Assembly (NCBI GenBank): GCA_021787845.1
Contig: JAJYLH010000024.1
Coordinates: 1-64,000, forward strand
Length of the DNA stretch: 64,000 nt
Direction: 5' to 3'
Source of the DNA: Myxococcales bacterium
Lineage (GTDB): Bacteria; Myxococcota; Myxococcia; Myxococcales; JAJYLH01
This document shows, one piece after another, positions 31,601 through 41,065 of the stretch. The notes beneath the pieces were generated by a model. That model saw nothing but the letters and a program-made list of their open reading frames with translations, was not told the origin of the DNA and did no database searches. The first letter of the stretch is position 1. The number at the start of each line of letters is the position of its first letter. A program made the position numbers and the translations under genes.

Positions 31601-31784
31601 CTGGCTGCCAGCGGTAGCGGACGAGGTTCGGGTCGCGCGTCGCGACCTGCAGCTCCTCCCGCGGCCGCCCGGAAAAACGCACGACCAGCCGCAAGCCGTC
31701 CTGGCTCGCCTGCACCACCCGACCAATCCCCCAGGACGGCTGCTCGCGATGGAGGACGTGGTTGCCCACCTGGATGCTGCTCAT
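28638..31784 (-). CDS. rapA: RapA/HepA-type SNF2 helicase
   Basis: The 1048-residue product has an N-terminal Tudor-like part (SSIQVGNHVLHREQPSWGIG, VVRFSGRPREELQV). A SNF2 core follows, with Q/P region RPYQVAVAQRVL, Walker A LADEVGLGKTIEAGMI, DEAHHL, LLLLTATPLKLDPEEYFRLL, and C-terminal helicase motifs (GAKALIFTESRETLEYLVTE, VLVSTEAGGEGRNFQFCHAL, IEQRIGRLDRVGQTRPV). RapA family members recycle RNA polymerase. The C-terminal third is charged and coiled. ATG 31784 follows GAGGCGGC; the reading frame is open to 32690 but that part lacks similarity. It stands alone, without defence partners. Confidence 0.87.
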   Translation of the reverse strand: MSSIQVGNHVLHREQPSWGIGRVVQASQDGLRLVVRFSGRPREELQVATRDPNLVRYRWQPGDQVRLRGAKEQVAVGTVRAFARGEMDALSVEIEGEGTKEVPEKNVVALPPASGIVEALVRGEWGDARNYLLRQATLRLDVERRCDGLGALFASRVMVRPYQVAVAQRVLSDRTPRYVLADEVGLGKTIEAGMILSALLHARLARRVLVVSPSHLSVQWLQELWHKFNLRFSLLDAERLEEEAKVAPDEDVWAAHDLVVTSLELLVRNAVARESATDPDNRWDLVIIDEAHHLRGDRAFELATGLAGNSWGLLLLTATPLKLDPEEYFRLLKLVESAPAQSVEEFERRLARQKELTALLRAIEEAPKGELTKKAQAVARLFPKDRLLAAIVERLEEGDGAREELLDHVAEVYSLSSRLVRNRRSVVGGFTERRLHRVDVKLDKDALELNRDVHAALHDALKAGALPQGAPLALLLKRLDSSPAALAKALEARPEPAFQLLAKRALALCGFARDAKLRALRDRLKELDRVDRGAKALIFTESRETLEYLVTELSREGFNPLWYHGDLPTLERDRMVARFRDPDGPRVLVSTEAGGEGRNFQFCHALVHYDLPWSPSAIEQRIGRLDRVGQTRPVEIVVLRPLGTLAARVVDLFADDVEVFTETVGGLDAVLEEVEGEIVRLASVGGERAWKEYAERLSKAVRRARQAIAKEYDPLLDRRSFDRERVEALLARANERAGIEAAEGDEAGDLEAGLQQVARDLDERLEETVLQIARRIGVEVDTDEHVEAFQCRMVLGSRLVVDALAGLDLSRELVVGGTFWRDTAVEREEIEYLATGHPVVEALVNFVRDGDLGRASVVKLRGRQSLLGGCFSFQVQLPEPEDIAQGSHVPSRQAERLLESTMLRVGLELGSDGAVHPRDGLVELLDGADRASTVRPGEQPLSAPRWEQAIRALERVAQAEAKKRHHALVESALARLQAELERRLDRLALDAERGEAEERVLRAAEMVEEQGFADQVRSALVATKLVLDSACALVVEPAAPASSGRFVG

Positions 31785-32075
31785 GCCGCCTCGTCGCGCC
31801 GCCGAAAGAGACAGCGCGCGGTTGTCAGAAACCGCGCCCCGCTTCCGTCTCGTCCCGAAGAAAGCCCGCCTTCCATCGAAAGGCCGGGGGCACTCAGGGC
31901 CGCCGCCTTGCCGCCGGCCTTGAAGCCGCGAACGCCGCCGAAGCCCGACCGACCAGGATAGCGGGCGCGCGCGGATGGAGCGAGAGCCTGTCCGTTCGGC
32001 CGGCACGCCATCCCCTTGCCGCCGTCGTGACCGCGCCGTCAGCTTAATTCGAAAGCCGGCGAAGGGGGTCTGCCC

Positions 32076-32693
32076 GTGGCGACGATCCTCGACAGCGTTC
32101 CCCCTCGGCTGGTGTGGCCGCACCTCGCGTGGGGCGCGGTGGCGACCGGAGTGCTGGTGGCGCTCGCGCTGGAGACGATGCTGGGCCTCTTCGGCTCCGC
32201 CATCGGTATCGCGGCGGTGACCGGAAACTCCGCCGGGGTCGGCTTCGCCGCGTCGATCTGGGCGCTCGCGATGCCGTTCGTCGCCGCCTTCCTCGGCGCT
32301 TACGTCGCGGTGCGGATGGGCAACGACCGCGACCCGCGCGCGGCCTACCTGAACGGCATCCTGGTGTGGTGCGTGGCGCTCCTCGTTGGCGCTCTGGCGC
32401 TCGTCACCACCTTCGCCGGGCTCGTCGGGCTCGCGATGACGCCGGGCCGGACCGGGCTCGTGGAAGCGGTGGGGCCGACGCTGGTGATGCTCGGCGGCGC
32501 CGCTGCCCTGGGGCTTCTCGGTGCGCTGGTCGGGACCGGTGCCGCTCGCCGGCGGATGGGAGCGAGGGAAATCCGGCCGCCCTACGAGCGCGGCCACGAG
32601 CGACCGGGGCCGCTCCCGCCCCCTCCGGCGGAGGGCCCTCCGCCTCCGCCGCCCGAGGAACCAGCCGCCCCGCCGCCCGGAACCTGGCACTAG
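32076..32693 (+). CDS. Multi-pass membrane protein with Pro-rich tail
   Basis: The 205-residue product has four or five hydrophobic segments (HLAWGAVATGVLVALALETM, AASIWALAMPFVAAFLGAYV, VWCVALLVGALALVTTFAGL, GPTLVMLGGAAALGLLGALV). A Pro-rich cytosolic C-terminus follows (GPLPPPPAEGPPPPPPEEPA). The Gly-rich GLFGSAIGIAA repeat resembles small permease-like membrane proteins, but I cannot name the family. It lies divergent from the RapA-like gene across 290 bases that probably hold both promoters. The ATG at 32076 follows CTGCCCGTGGCG with no strong Shine-Dalgarno. Confidence 0.7.
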   Translation: MATILDSVPPRLVWPHLAWGAVATGVLVALALETMLGLFGSAIGIAAVTGNSAGVGFAASIWALAMPFVAAFLGAYVAVRMGNDRDPRAAYLNGILVWCVALLVGALALVTTFAGLVGLAMTPGRTGLVEAVGPTLVMLGGAAALGLLGALVGTGAARRRMGAREIRPPYERGHERPGPLPPPPAEGPPPPPPEEPAAPPPGTWH

Positions 32694-32714
32694 AAGGATC
32701 GCCGGCCCAATCGC

Positions 32715-33200
32715 TCACCGGGAGCGCTTGCGCGCGCCTCGCAGGGCCCGGTCGATCTCCCGGCGGCTCTCGCGCTCGGCGATCGCCTCCCGCCGGTCGC
32801 CGAAGGTCTTGCCCTTGCACAACCCGATCTCCGCCTTCGCCCGCCCCTCCTTCCAATAGAGTGAAAGCGGCACCAGGGTCAGCCCCTTCTCCCGCACCTC
32901 GCGGCCAAGCTCATCGATTTCCCTCCTGTGGAGCAGGAGCCGTCTCGGCCTCAAGGGGGCGTGCTGCAAAGCGGGACCGCTGGCCTGGTACGGCGCGATG
33001 TTGCAGTGGAGGAGGAAGAGCTCGCCATTCTCCACCTGGGCGTAGCTGTCCGAGAGGCTCACCTGGCCGGCGCGCAGGCTCTTCACCTCGGTGCCGGTGA
33101 GCTCAAGCCCTGCCTCATACCGTCGGAGCACGTGATAGTCGAACGAGGCGCGGCGGTTCTTCACAATCAGCTTCGCGGCCTCGCCGTCCCTCTTCGCCAT
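32715..33200 (-). CDS. smpB: SmpB, tmRNA-binding protein
   Basis: The 161-residue product matches SmpB throughout. It has KLIVKNRRASFDYHVLRRYE, AGLELTGTEVKSLRAGQVSL, LHCNIAPYQASGPALQHAPL, RPRRLLLHRREIDELGREV and the basic C-terminal tail DRREAIAERESRREIDRALR. It delivers tmRNA to stalled ribosomes in trans-translation. ATG 33200 (MAKRDGEAAKLIV) is chosen; an earlier in-frame start at 33239 is atypical. No ssrA gene is seen in the window. Confidence 0.95.
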   Translation of the reverse strand: MAKRDGEAAKLIVKNRRASFDYHVLRRYEAGLELTGTEVKSLRAGQVSLSDSYAQVENGELFLLHCNIAPYQASGPALQHAPLRPRRLLLHRREIDELGREVREKGLTLVPLSLYWKEGRAKAEIGLCKGKTFGDRREAIAERESRREIDRALRGARKRSR

Positions 33201-33331
33201 CGCGGCGGCAACATAGGGGCGCCGCGCGCGCACGGTCAACGCTCCCGGCGCTTGGACATTTCTCGCCGGGCTGCTAAGAGCGCTCCCTTGCGCGCGGGCT
33301 TGGGGTCCGGCGCTCCTAGGGAGAAGCAGCG

Positions 33332-34078
<747 letters not shown>

Positions 34079-34176
34079 CCGCGGCAACCCCGGCGCTCGA
34101 CGACCATCCCTGCGCCATGCGGCAGCGCCGCAGGTTAGCTGCTGCCCTTCGGCTCGATGGGAGCGGTTCGCCGTGG

Positions 34177-36879
34177 CTACTGCGGCGCCGGGCCCTGCGT
34201 CACCTGGGCCAGACGGCTCGGGTCGAGCCAGTGGGCGAACGCCGCCTGCACCGCCTTCGCGTCCAGGGCGAGGTAGTGCTTCGCCGCGCGCGTCGGCTCG
34301 TCGAGCGGCAGGTTCTGATCGATGCGGTCGAGCAGGCCGGAGGCGATGGCCTGCTCGCTGGATTCCCGCAGCGGAATATTTCGCAGGAGGATGCCCTTGG
34401 CCTGGGCGAGAGCGGCTCCGCCGACCGGCGTCTTCGTCATCTCGGTCAAGTCGCGCACCGCGATCGCCCGGGCCTTGGAGACGTTCGGTGGATCGCAGGC
34501 GTAGCTGAGCAGGTAGAACGATCGCCTCTTGCCGATTTGGAAGGTCGAGCCGACGAAATAGACGAGCCCGGTCGTTTCCCTGAGGTCGTGATAGAGCCGC
34601 GTCGCGTAGAAGCCGCCGCCGAGAACGTGGTTTCCGAGCTCGAGGGCGTACCGGTCGGGATTTGAATTCACGAGCCCCAAGGACTCCGCCAGCGTCACCC
34701 GGTCCTGGGCACGCGACTGGTCCGGCACCACCGTCCGCGAGGGCGCGCTCAGGGGAATCGCCGGCAGGTCCGTCGGGGGCCGCGGCCCTTGCGCTTTCCA
34801 TCCGCCGAAGTATTTCGCAACCACCCGCGTCGCCGTGGCCGGATCGATCTTCCCGATGACGACGATGGTCGTCAGGTCCGGACGAAAGACCGTCCGGTAG
34901 TAGCCCTCCAGGTCGGCATAGCTCACCGACGACACGGAGGCCTGGGTCGCCTGGCGCGTCATCGGGTCGGTCGAGGGCACGAGCGAGATTTCCAACGCGC
35001 GCTGTTGGAGGTAGGTCGGGCTCCGATTGCGCCCGGCGATTTCGTCGGCCACCTGCCCGCGCATCACCTGAAACGCTGGCGCGGGCAGCGCCGGGTGCAG
35101 CTCGTTGTCCGCCAGCAACTGCACGGCGCGGTCGAAGTGCGCCGACAGCGACTGGACGGAGAAATCGACGCCGGCATTCTCCTGCGCGCCGATGTCGTCG
35201 AGAGCCTTCTGGAACGCCACCCGGTCGAGGGAGGTGGTGCCGAACTCGAAGAGCCGGCCGAGCACCCGCGCCACGCCATCCTGCCCCTTCGGCGTCTCGA
35301 GCTTCGCCTGGCTCTTCACCCGCCCGAAGACGCTGACCGTGTCGCTCGCGCTCTCCGGCTGCACGATGAGGCGCAGGCCGTTCGGCAGCCTCGAGACCAC
35401 CGGGCGCACCGACGATTTCGGCACTTCGAGCCGCGAGAGCGCTTTCGCCGCCCAGGAGGGAAGCTGCACCGCTTCCGTCTTCGTGGGGGCGAAGCTCTCC
35501 GCTCCGCCGAACCCCTTGGCGGTCACCGGCGCGCCCGACGGCTGCGGCGTCAGCACCGCCTCCACCGCGTGGCCGAGGTCGATCACCCGGCGCCCAACGG
35601 CGTCGACCTCGGCCGCGGTGACCGCCTCCATCGCCTGCACGTCGTCCTCCGGCGAGGCGCGGCCCTCCACCGCCACCGCCTGCGACCACGCCTGCGCGAG
35701 GCCGTCGACCGAAGTCTTCTGTAGCTCGGCCTGGGTCGCCTCCTGGCGCGCCATCGAGCGCACCATCTCCTCCGAGAAGCCCTCCTGCACCGCTTTCGCT
35801 AGGGCCTGTTTGAGGTCGGCAGCGAGCGCTTTCGTGTCGGCGCCCTTGGGGAAGACGGCATAGGCGAAGCCGAGCCCGGTGTCGGGGAAGAGCTGCGCGT
35901 CGAAACCGGCCCAAAGCGCCTTGCCTTCCGGCACCAGGGCGTAGAGCGGCCCGCGGTGGCTGTCGAGGACGTCCGCGAGAATCTGCGTCGCCGCAAAATC
36001 GGGGCTGTCGTAGCCGGGGAGGCGGAAGGCGAGCGCGACGTAGCCGGTCGGTTGATCGGTGTTCATCGCGAGGGTGTGTGGCACCACGGGCTGGAGCTTG
36101 ATCGGCGGGCGGGAGGGGAGCCGCTTTGCTTGAAAGCTCCCGTAGAGCTTCTCGACCGAATCGATCACCTTGCCGGGGTCGACGTCGCCCGCGACGATCA
36201 TCACGGCGTTGTTCGGCGCGTACCAGGCGTCGTGGAAATTCTTGAGCATCGCGCCGGTGGTCTGGTCGAACGACGGCCGGGTGCCGAGCGCGTCGTGGGC
36301 GTAGGGCGTGCCGGCGAAGAGCTCCTCCAACAGCTTGGTGTAGAGCACGTAGCCGGGGTTCGACAGGTCGGCCGCGACCTCCTGCTCGATAGCACCCCTC
36401 TCCTGGCCCCAGAGCGCTTCCGTATCCAGAACGCCGCGCATCCGTTCCGCGCCGACGTGCAGCGCCACGTCCAGGTCCTCGGCGGGGGCGGTGATGAAGT
36501 ACTGCGTCACCGTCTGCTGGGTATCGGCATCCATGTCGCCGCCCAAGAGCGCCATGATGTCCGCGAGCTGGCCGGCGGAGAGGCCCGGGCTGCCGCGGAA
36601 CATCATGTGCTCCTGCGCGTGCGCGGTCCCGGGGAACCCCGCAGGGGCCTCGTTCGACCCGACCAGATAGTTGATTTCCATCGTCGCGACCGGCGCCAGC
36701 GTATTCGGCACCACGACCAGGCGCAGGCCGTTCTTCAAGGTGGCGCGAACGACATGCGAAGGTCCAAGAGCTGTCTCGGAGGGCTTCGCGGGCGCGTGCG
36801 CGCACCCGCCGGCGAGGACGACGCCTACCAAGGTGGGCAGCAGCGCTTTCGAGGAGGTCGAAGGGAAGGCTCGGGGCAT
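34177..36879 (-). CDS. M16 zinc metallopeptidase lipoprotein, two modules
   Basis: The 900-residue product has a lipobox (VVLAGGC, Cys26). The N-terminal M16 module carries the inverted zinc motif H87-A-Q-E90-H91 (GTAHAQEHMMFRGSP) and the downstream QERGAIEQEVAADLSNPGY with the third ligand. The second, C-terminal module (from about 460, SVRPVVSRLPNGLRLIVQPE) lacks a complete HxxEH, as in fused M16 pairs (pitrilysin-like). It probably degrades or processes peptides in the periplasm. It stands alone and opposite to the SDR gene. Confidence 0.92.
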   Translation of the reverse strand: MPRAFPSTSSKALLPTLVGVVLAGGCAHAPAKPSETALGPSHVVRATLKNGLRLVVVPNTLAPVATMEINYLVGSNEAPAGFPGTAHAQEHMMFRGSPGLSAGQLADIMALLGGDMDADTQQTVTQYFITAPAEDLDVALHVGAERMRGVLDTEALWGQERGAIEQEVAADLSNPGYVLYTKLLEELFAGTPYAHDALGTRPSFDQTTGAMLKNFHDAWYAPNNAVMIVAGDVDPGKVIDSVEKLYGSFQAKRLPSRPPIKLQPVVPHTLAMNTDQPTGYVALAFRLPGYDSPDFAATQILADVLDSHRGPLYALVPEGKALWAGFDAQLFPDTGLGFAYAVFPKGADTKALAADLKQALAKAVQEGFSEEMVRSMARQEATQAELQKTSVDGLAQAWSQAVAVEGRASPEDDVQAMEAVTAAEVDAVGRRVIDLGHAVEAVLTPQPSGAPVTAKGFGGAESFAPTKTEAVQLPSWAAKALSRLEVPKSSVRPVVSRLPNGLRLIVQPESASDTVSVFGRVKSQAKLETPKGQDGVARVLGRLFEFGTTSLDRVAFQKALDDIGAQENAGVDFSVQSLSAHFDRAVQLLADNELHPALPAPAFQVMRGQVADEIAGRNRSPTYLQQRALEISLVPSTDPMTRQATQASVSSVSYADLEGYYRTVFRPDLTTIVVIGKIDPATATRVVAKYFGGWKAQGPRPPTDLPAIPLSAPSRTVVPDQSRAQDRVTLAESLGLVNSNPDRYALELGNHVLGGGFYATRLYHDLRETTGLVYFVGSTFQIGKRRSFYLLSYACDPPNVSKARAIAVRDLTEMTKTPVGGAALAQAKGILLRNIPLRESSEQAIASGLLDRIDQNLPLDEPTRAAKHYLALDAKAVQAAFAHWLDPSRLAQVTQGPAPQ

Positions 36880-37022
36880 CGGTCAATCCTCGGTTCGGGC
36901 GCTCGGCGAAGAGCGACCGCCGGCCTAGCAGAGCGGAGAGCAACCGGCCAGCGGGAGCTTTTCTTCCGCCGGCAAGTGTTCGGGACGCGGCGTCGGCGAG
37001 GTCGTAGGCCCGTCAGTCTCGC

Positions 37023-39230
37023 CTATCGCGCCAGCGGCGGTCCACCCGCGAACGGTGGCACGCCGAGCCGCCAGAGCAGAAAGGAGAAGATGTCGGCGAG
37101 CTGCGAGTCCATCTGCTTGCGGGTCGAGCCGATGCCATGGCCGGCGTCGTAGCTGACGCGCAAGAGCACCGGCTTGCCGCTCGAAGTCGCGGCCTGCAAG
37201 CGCGCCGCCATCTTGGCCACGATCCACGGCGCGACCCGCGGGTCGTTGGCGCCGGTGATCAAGAGCACGGCCGGATAGGGCACGCCGTCCCGGACGTGGG
37301 CGTAGGCGCTCATCGCGTAGAGGCCGTGGAAGCCGGCCGGGGTGCTGACCGAGCCGATTTCCACCACGTTCGGCGGGCCGTTGGGCGTCGTCTCGAACCG
37401 GAGGGTGTCGGTCATCCCGACGTCGTCGATCGCCGCGGCGAAGAGGCGCGGCCGCCAGGTAATGGCGCCGCCGATGGTGATCCCTCCGGCACTGGTTCCC
37501 CAGCCCGAGAGCCGTTTAGGCGAGGTGTAGCGGTGCTGGACCAGGTACTGGCCGCAGTAGATGAAGTCGAAGACCGTGTTCAGCTTCTTCAGCTTCATCC
37601 CAGCCTCGTGCCAGCCCTCGCCGTACTCGCCGCCGCCGCGGATGTGCGCGAAGGCGAGGATGCCGCCCCGCTGAAGCCACGGCAGGTAAGCCGCCAGGAA
37701 GTACGGGTCGAAGTCGATGCCGTAGGCGCCGTAGCCGATGAGGAGCGTCGGGTTCTCGCCGTCGAGCTTGGTGCCTTTCTTCAGCACGATGGAGAGCGGC
37801 ACCAGCGTGCCGTCGTAGCTCGTCGCGTTCACCTCGATCGATTCGATGTTCGAGAAGTCGAGCGGCGAGGGCGGAACGAGGCCCAACCTGGTGAGCTTTT
37901 GCGCTGCCGGAGAGTAGGCGAGCCAGCGCGGCGACCGGGTCCAGGACTCGAGCCCGAAGACGACGCCCGGCCGGGTGGCGTCGCCCGTCAGCCCCATCGC
38001 CGTGCCCTCGAACGGCAGCTTCACGATGGACGGCGCCGCTCCCGCATAGAGCATGCGCTCCACCCGACCCATTCCGCCGTCGAGGAGCCTCACGTAGAGC
38101 CCGTCCTTGGCTGCCACCAGGTCCTTGATCACCATCGCGGAATCGGGGACCACCACCTTCGCCCGCGCGAAATCCGGATGCCGGAGACTCGTCGAGACGA
38201 TCTTCAGCCGCGGCGCGTTCTCGTGCGAGAGGAGGAAGAGCGTGCTCCCGCAGACGTCGAAACCCTGAATGCCGTCGTGCGGTCCGGTCACCCGCTTCCA
38301 CGGGTGCGGGAGGCGGCCGACCTCCTTGAGCCGCGCGACGTAGAGCCCGGTGATGACGGTCTGGTCCTCATTCTTGGTCTGCAGGCCGAAGGCGTAGGCC
38401 GACCCGGGCCGGGTGACGACGAGCGCGTCCTGGTCTTTGCTGAAGGGCACCCGGGGGTCGAGACCGAAGCCGAACACCGCCTGGTCGCCATCGCCGGTCG
38501 GACGGCGGCCGAGGAAGTGGAGGTAGGCGCGGCTCTTCAAGAACTTCGCGCTCGGCGGGTCCTGGGGCCCGAGCTTCCGCTGCCGGTAGTAGAAGAACGA
38601 ACGCCCGTCGGGGCGCCAGGCGACCGGGTCGAAGCCGGAATCGCCGTCGACTCGCGTGATGGCTTCCGGGAGCGGTTTTGCCGTCCTCACGTCGAGCACG
38701 TGCAGCGTGTCCTCCTCGGAGCCGCCCGAGGCGAGCGAATAGGCGACGAAGCGGCCGTCGAACGAGGGCGCGAAGTAGCCGATGGCGTAATGGGTGCCAT
38801 CCTGGGACATCCGGTTCGGATCGACCAGCACCCGCTCGACGCCGCCGGCGCGCTCGTCGAGAGCGTAGAGGCTCTGGCCGGGCGCGCGCTTCAGATAGAA
38901 CCAGCCGTCGCCGGCCCGGACCACCCCGCCGACGCGCGTTCGCGCCGAATCGTCCTTCGCCACCTCTTTCTGGAGCGCGGCGCGGCCGGGGATGTCCGCC
39001 AGCACCGCTCGCGTGCGCGCGTTCTGGGCCTTCATCCACGCGGCGAGCTCGGGGCTGTCCGGGGTCTCCATCCACCGATACGGATCGACCACCCGGGTGC
39101 CGAAGTAGTCGTTCACCACCGGCCGCACCGGCGCTTTCGGAGCCGGGGGGATCGGAATCGGCGTCGCCGCGAGGGCGGTGGCGCCGAGCGCGAGCCCGAG
39201 GGAAAGCGCGGCGGTTCGGCAAAGCGGCAT
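37023..39230 (-). CDS. Prolyl oligopeptidase-family serine peptidase, exported
   Basis: The 735-residue product has a signal peptide (MPLCRTAALSLGLALGATAL). A beta-propeller domain follows (VVDPYRWMETPDSPELAAWM, GKDDSARTRVGGVV region). The catalytic alpha/beta domain carries the nucleophile GWGTSAGGITIGG (S580), the acid region (LLITGANDPRVAPW) and the His in SYDAGHGIGSTRKQ. It cleaves after proline in short peptides. The start ATG 39230 is consistent with the family length (about 700). An adjacent M16 peptidase ends 144 bases downstream, suggesting shared peptide turnover. Confidence 0.93.
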   Translation of the reverse strand: MPLCRTAALSLGLALGATALAATPIPIPPAPKAPVRPVVNDYFGTRVVDPYRWMETPDSPELAAWMKAQNARTRAVLADIPGRAALQKEVAKDDSARTRVGGVVRAGDGWFYLKRAPGQSLYALDERAGGVERVLVDPNRMSQDGTHYAIGYFAPSFDGRFVAYSLASGGSEEDTLHVLDVRTAKPLPEAITRVDGDSGFDPVAWRPDGRSFFYYRQRKLGPQDPPSAKFLKSRAYLHFLGRRPTGDGDQAVFGFGLDPRVPFSKDQDALVVTRPGSAYAFGLQTKNEDQTVITGLYVARLKEVGRLPHPWKRVTGPHDGIQGFDVCGSTLFLLSHENAPRLKIVSTSLRHPDFARAKVVVPDSAMVIKDLVAAKDGLYVRLLDGGMGRVERMLYAGAAPSIVKLPFEGTAMGLTGDATRPGVVFGLESWTRSPRWLAYSPAAQKLTRLGLVPPSPLDFSNIESIEVNATSYDGTLVPLSIVLKKGTKLDGENPTLLIGYGAYGIDFDPYFLAAYLPWLQRGGILAFAHIRGGGEYGEGWHEAGMKLKKLNTVFDFIYCGQYLVQHRYTSPKRLSGWGTSAGGITIGGAITWRPRLFAAAIDDVGMTDTLRFETTPNGPPNVVEIGSVSTPAGFHGLYAMSAYAHVRDGVPYPAVLLITGANDPRVAPWIVAKMAARLQAATSSGKPVLLRVSYDAGHGIGSTRKQMDSQLADIFSFLLWRLGVPPFAGGPPLAR

Positions 39231-39409
39231 CGGAAGGTTCCTCCAGGACGGGTTCGGCCGATCGGCTCCCCTAAAGGACCCCGGCAGCCCTCATGTCGGC
39301 CGACAAGCGCGCGGCGAGGCGAGCGACGCCGCGGTCGGGGCCGTGTGGCTAGCGGATGCGTGCGGTCGCCGCAAGCGGTTTTCGTGACAGGGTGCCGCGG
39401 GGGTGCCGT

Positions 39410-40447
39410 CTAGACGTTGAACCGGAAGTGCACGACGTCGCCGTCCTGGACGAGGTATTCCTTGCCTTCCAGGCGCATCTTCCCGACCTCGCGACAACGT
39501 CCCTCGCTCTTCAAGGCGAGCAGGTCCTCGATGCGGATGACCTCGGCCCGGATGAACCCGCGTTCGATGTCCGAGTGGATGACGCCCGCCGCCTTGTGGG
39601 CGGTGGTCCCCCGGCGGATGGGCCACGCCCGGCACTCGTCGGGGCCGGCGGTCAGAAAGCTCACGAGGTCCAGCAACGCGTAGGCCGCGTGCAGGAAGCG
39701 GTCTTTCGCCGGCTCGGAAAGGCCCAACGAGCTCACGAACTCCTTCTGGTCGCCGGCGCTCATCCGCGCGATGTCCTGCTCCACGAGGGCGCTCAGTTGC
39801 ACCACCCCCACCTGGCTCTCGGCGGCGCGCGCCGTCACGGAGGCCGGCACCGGTGCCGCCACCTCGGCCTCATCGACGTTGAGCACCAGGAGCAGCGGCT
39901 TCTGGCTGACGAAGCGCAAGCTCAGGAAGAGCGCCCAATCGTCGGCCGGCAGCTCGAGGAGCCGGAGCGGCCGGCCCGCGTCGAGATGCGCGTGGATGCG
40001 CTCCAGGAGCGCCACCTCGCGCGGGTTCGCCTTCTCCTTGCGAATGCGGTTGAGGCGCGTCTCCACGAGCTCGAGGTCCGCGAGCACGAGCTCGCTCTCC
40101 AGGTCCTGGATTTCACGCCCCGGGTCGACCGGCTGGGACGCCGCCGGATCCGCGAACGCGCGCACCACCTGCACGAGCGCGTCCATCGGTCGCATCTCGT
40201 CCAGGACCTTGCGATCGAAGCCGCGCGCGCCCCCCGCCACGTCGCTGAAGGTGACCTCCGCGTAGGTCTTCTTCTTGGGCGAGTAGATCTCGGCGAGCTG
40301 GTCCACCCGCGCGTCGGGCACCTTCACCGTTCCCAGGTTCGTGCGCCCGCGCGTGGCGGCGGTCCCCGTCTGCGCGTCCAGCCCGGTCAGGGCGTTGAAC
40401 ACGGTGGTCTTGCCGCACCCGGAGAACCCGACGAGTCCCGTTTTCAT
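39410..40447 (-). CDS. ychF: YchF/EngD family ATP/GTP-binding P-loop protein
   Basis: The 345-residue product starts MKTGLVGFSGCGKTTVFNAL (G1 P-loop), with GTVKVPDARVDQLAEIYSPK, TFSDVAGGARGFDRKVLDEM and LLLVLNVDEAEV. A TGS-domain C-terminus follows (GVIHSDIERGFIRAEVIRIE, and YLVQDGDVVHFRFNV). YchF hydrolyses ATP and associates with ribosomes. ATG 40447 is chosen; the frame extends to 40552 without similarity. Bacterial YchF is usually about 360 residues, so this is complete. Confidence 0.93.
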   Translation of the reverse strand: MKTGLVGFSGCGKTTVFNALTGLDAQTGTAATRGRTNLGTVKVPDARVDQLAEIYSPKKKTYAEVTFSDVAGGARGFDRKVLDEMRPMDALVQVVRAFADPAASQPVDPGREIQDLESELVLADLELVETRLNRIRKEKANPREVALLERIHAHLDAGRPLRLLELPADDWALFLSLRFVSQKPLLLVLNVDEAEVAAPVPASVTARAAESQVGVVQLSALVEQDIARMSAGDQKEFVSSLGLSEPAKDRFLHAAYALLDLVSFLTAGPDECRAWPIRRGTTAHKAAGVIHSDIERGFIRAEVIRIEDLLALKSEGRCREVGKMRLEGKEYLVQDGDVVHFRFNV

Positions 40448-41065
40448 GGCCGCGCACAGTAAGGGAGCCGCCAGCGACGCGGCAACTGCCATCCGAGCTT
40501 CCGGCGGTGCGGCCTGGCGCGACCCTCGCCGAAAAGCGTTTGGAACCGCCAAGACGCCATGAACGCCGACCTTGCTGACCGTGATTCTTGGCGCTCTTGG
40601 CGGTTCATCCGAGACGGCTTTTCGGCGAGGCTCGACCTTTCGGAGCCGACCTCCTGCAGCCTATCCGCTTGGCAGCACCTGACCCGGCCGAACCCTTGGC
40701 GGCGCGCTGACGGTCGCGCTATCGACCTGTGCTCGAAGGCCGGAGCGATCCGTGTCGCGAACATCCGGAAGCGACGCACTGCCGATCCGATCCAACCGGC
40801 GGTCGAGGGCGACCCCGGCGCTCCCAGACGCAAGCCGAGTCCCCTTGCGCTACACTGGAGCGCCGCTAGTGAGCGTTTCCCCCGGGAGAAACACCGGAGC
40901 CCCGAACCCGAAAGTCCGGGGCCCCGCATCCTCGCCTGAACCTGGGGGGGGAGAGGTCTTCAGCAAGGACGGCAGCCAGAATCGCTCACCCGATCGCCGC
41001 CTGTCAAGAAGCGCCCGAGCGGAGCGCTCTCTCCCTTTTCTCGCCCAACCCCTCGAGGCCCCTCG
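40448..41065. other. About 620 bases without a gene; carries a large imperfect stem
   Basis: No frame shows family similarity. A dyad (40526-40628) is the only clear structure. A G-run is present at 40945-40951. It separates ychF from the VWA-FHA gene. Confidence 0.4.
40526..40628. repeat. Imperfect inverted repeat with CGCCAAGA-type arms
   Basis: The outer arms CTCGCCGAAAAGC (40526-40538) and GCTTTTCGGCGAG (40616-40628) are exact complements. Inner arms GAACCGCCAAGA-CGCCA (about 40543-40559) and TGGCGCTCTTGGCGGTTC (40589-40606) pair with one bulge. Together they can form a stem of about 30 bp with a 30-base loop. Such CGCCAAGA elements occur in many bacteria as repeats, but copy number here is unknown. 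Confidence 0.75.

Noticed and set aside
28638-31784. SNF2 helicase as part of a phage-defence system (DISARM-like)
   Set aside because: No methyltransferase, DUF or nuclease partner is adjacent and the sequence fits RapA/HepA over its whole length.
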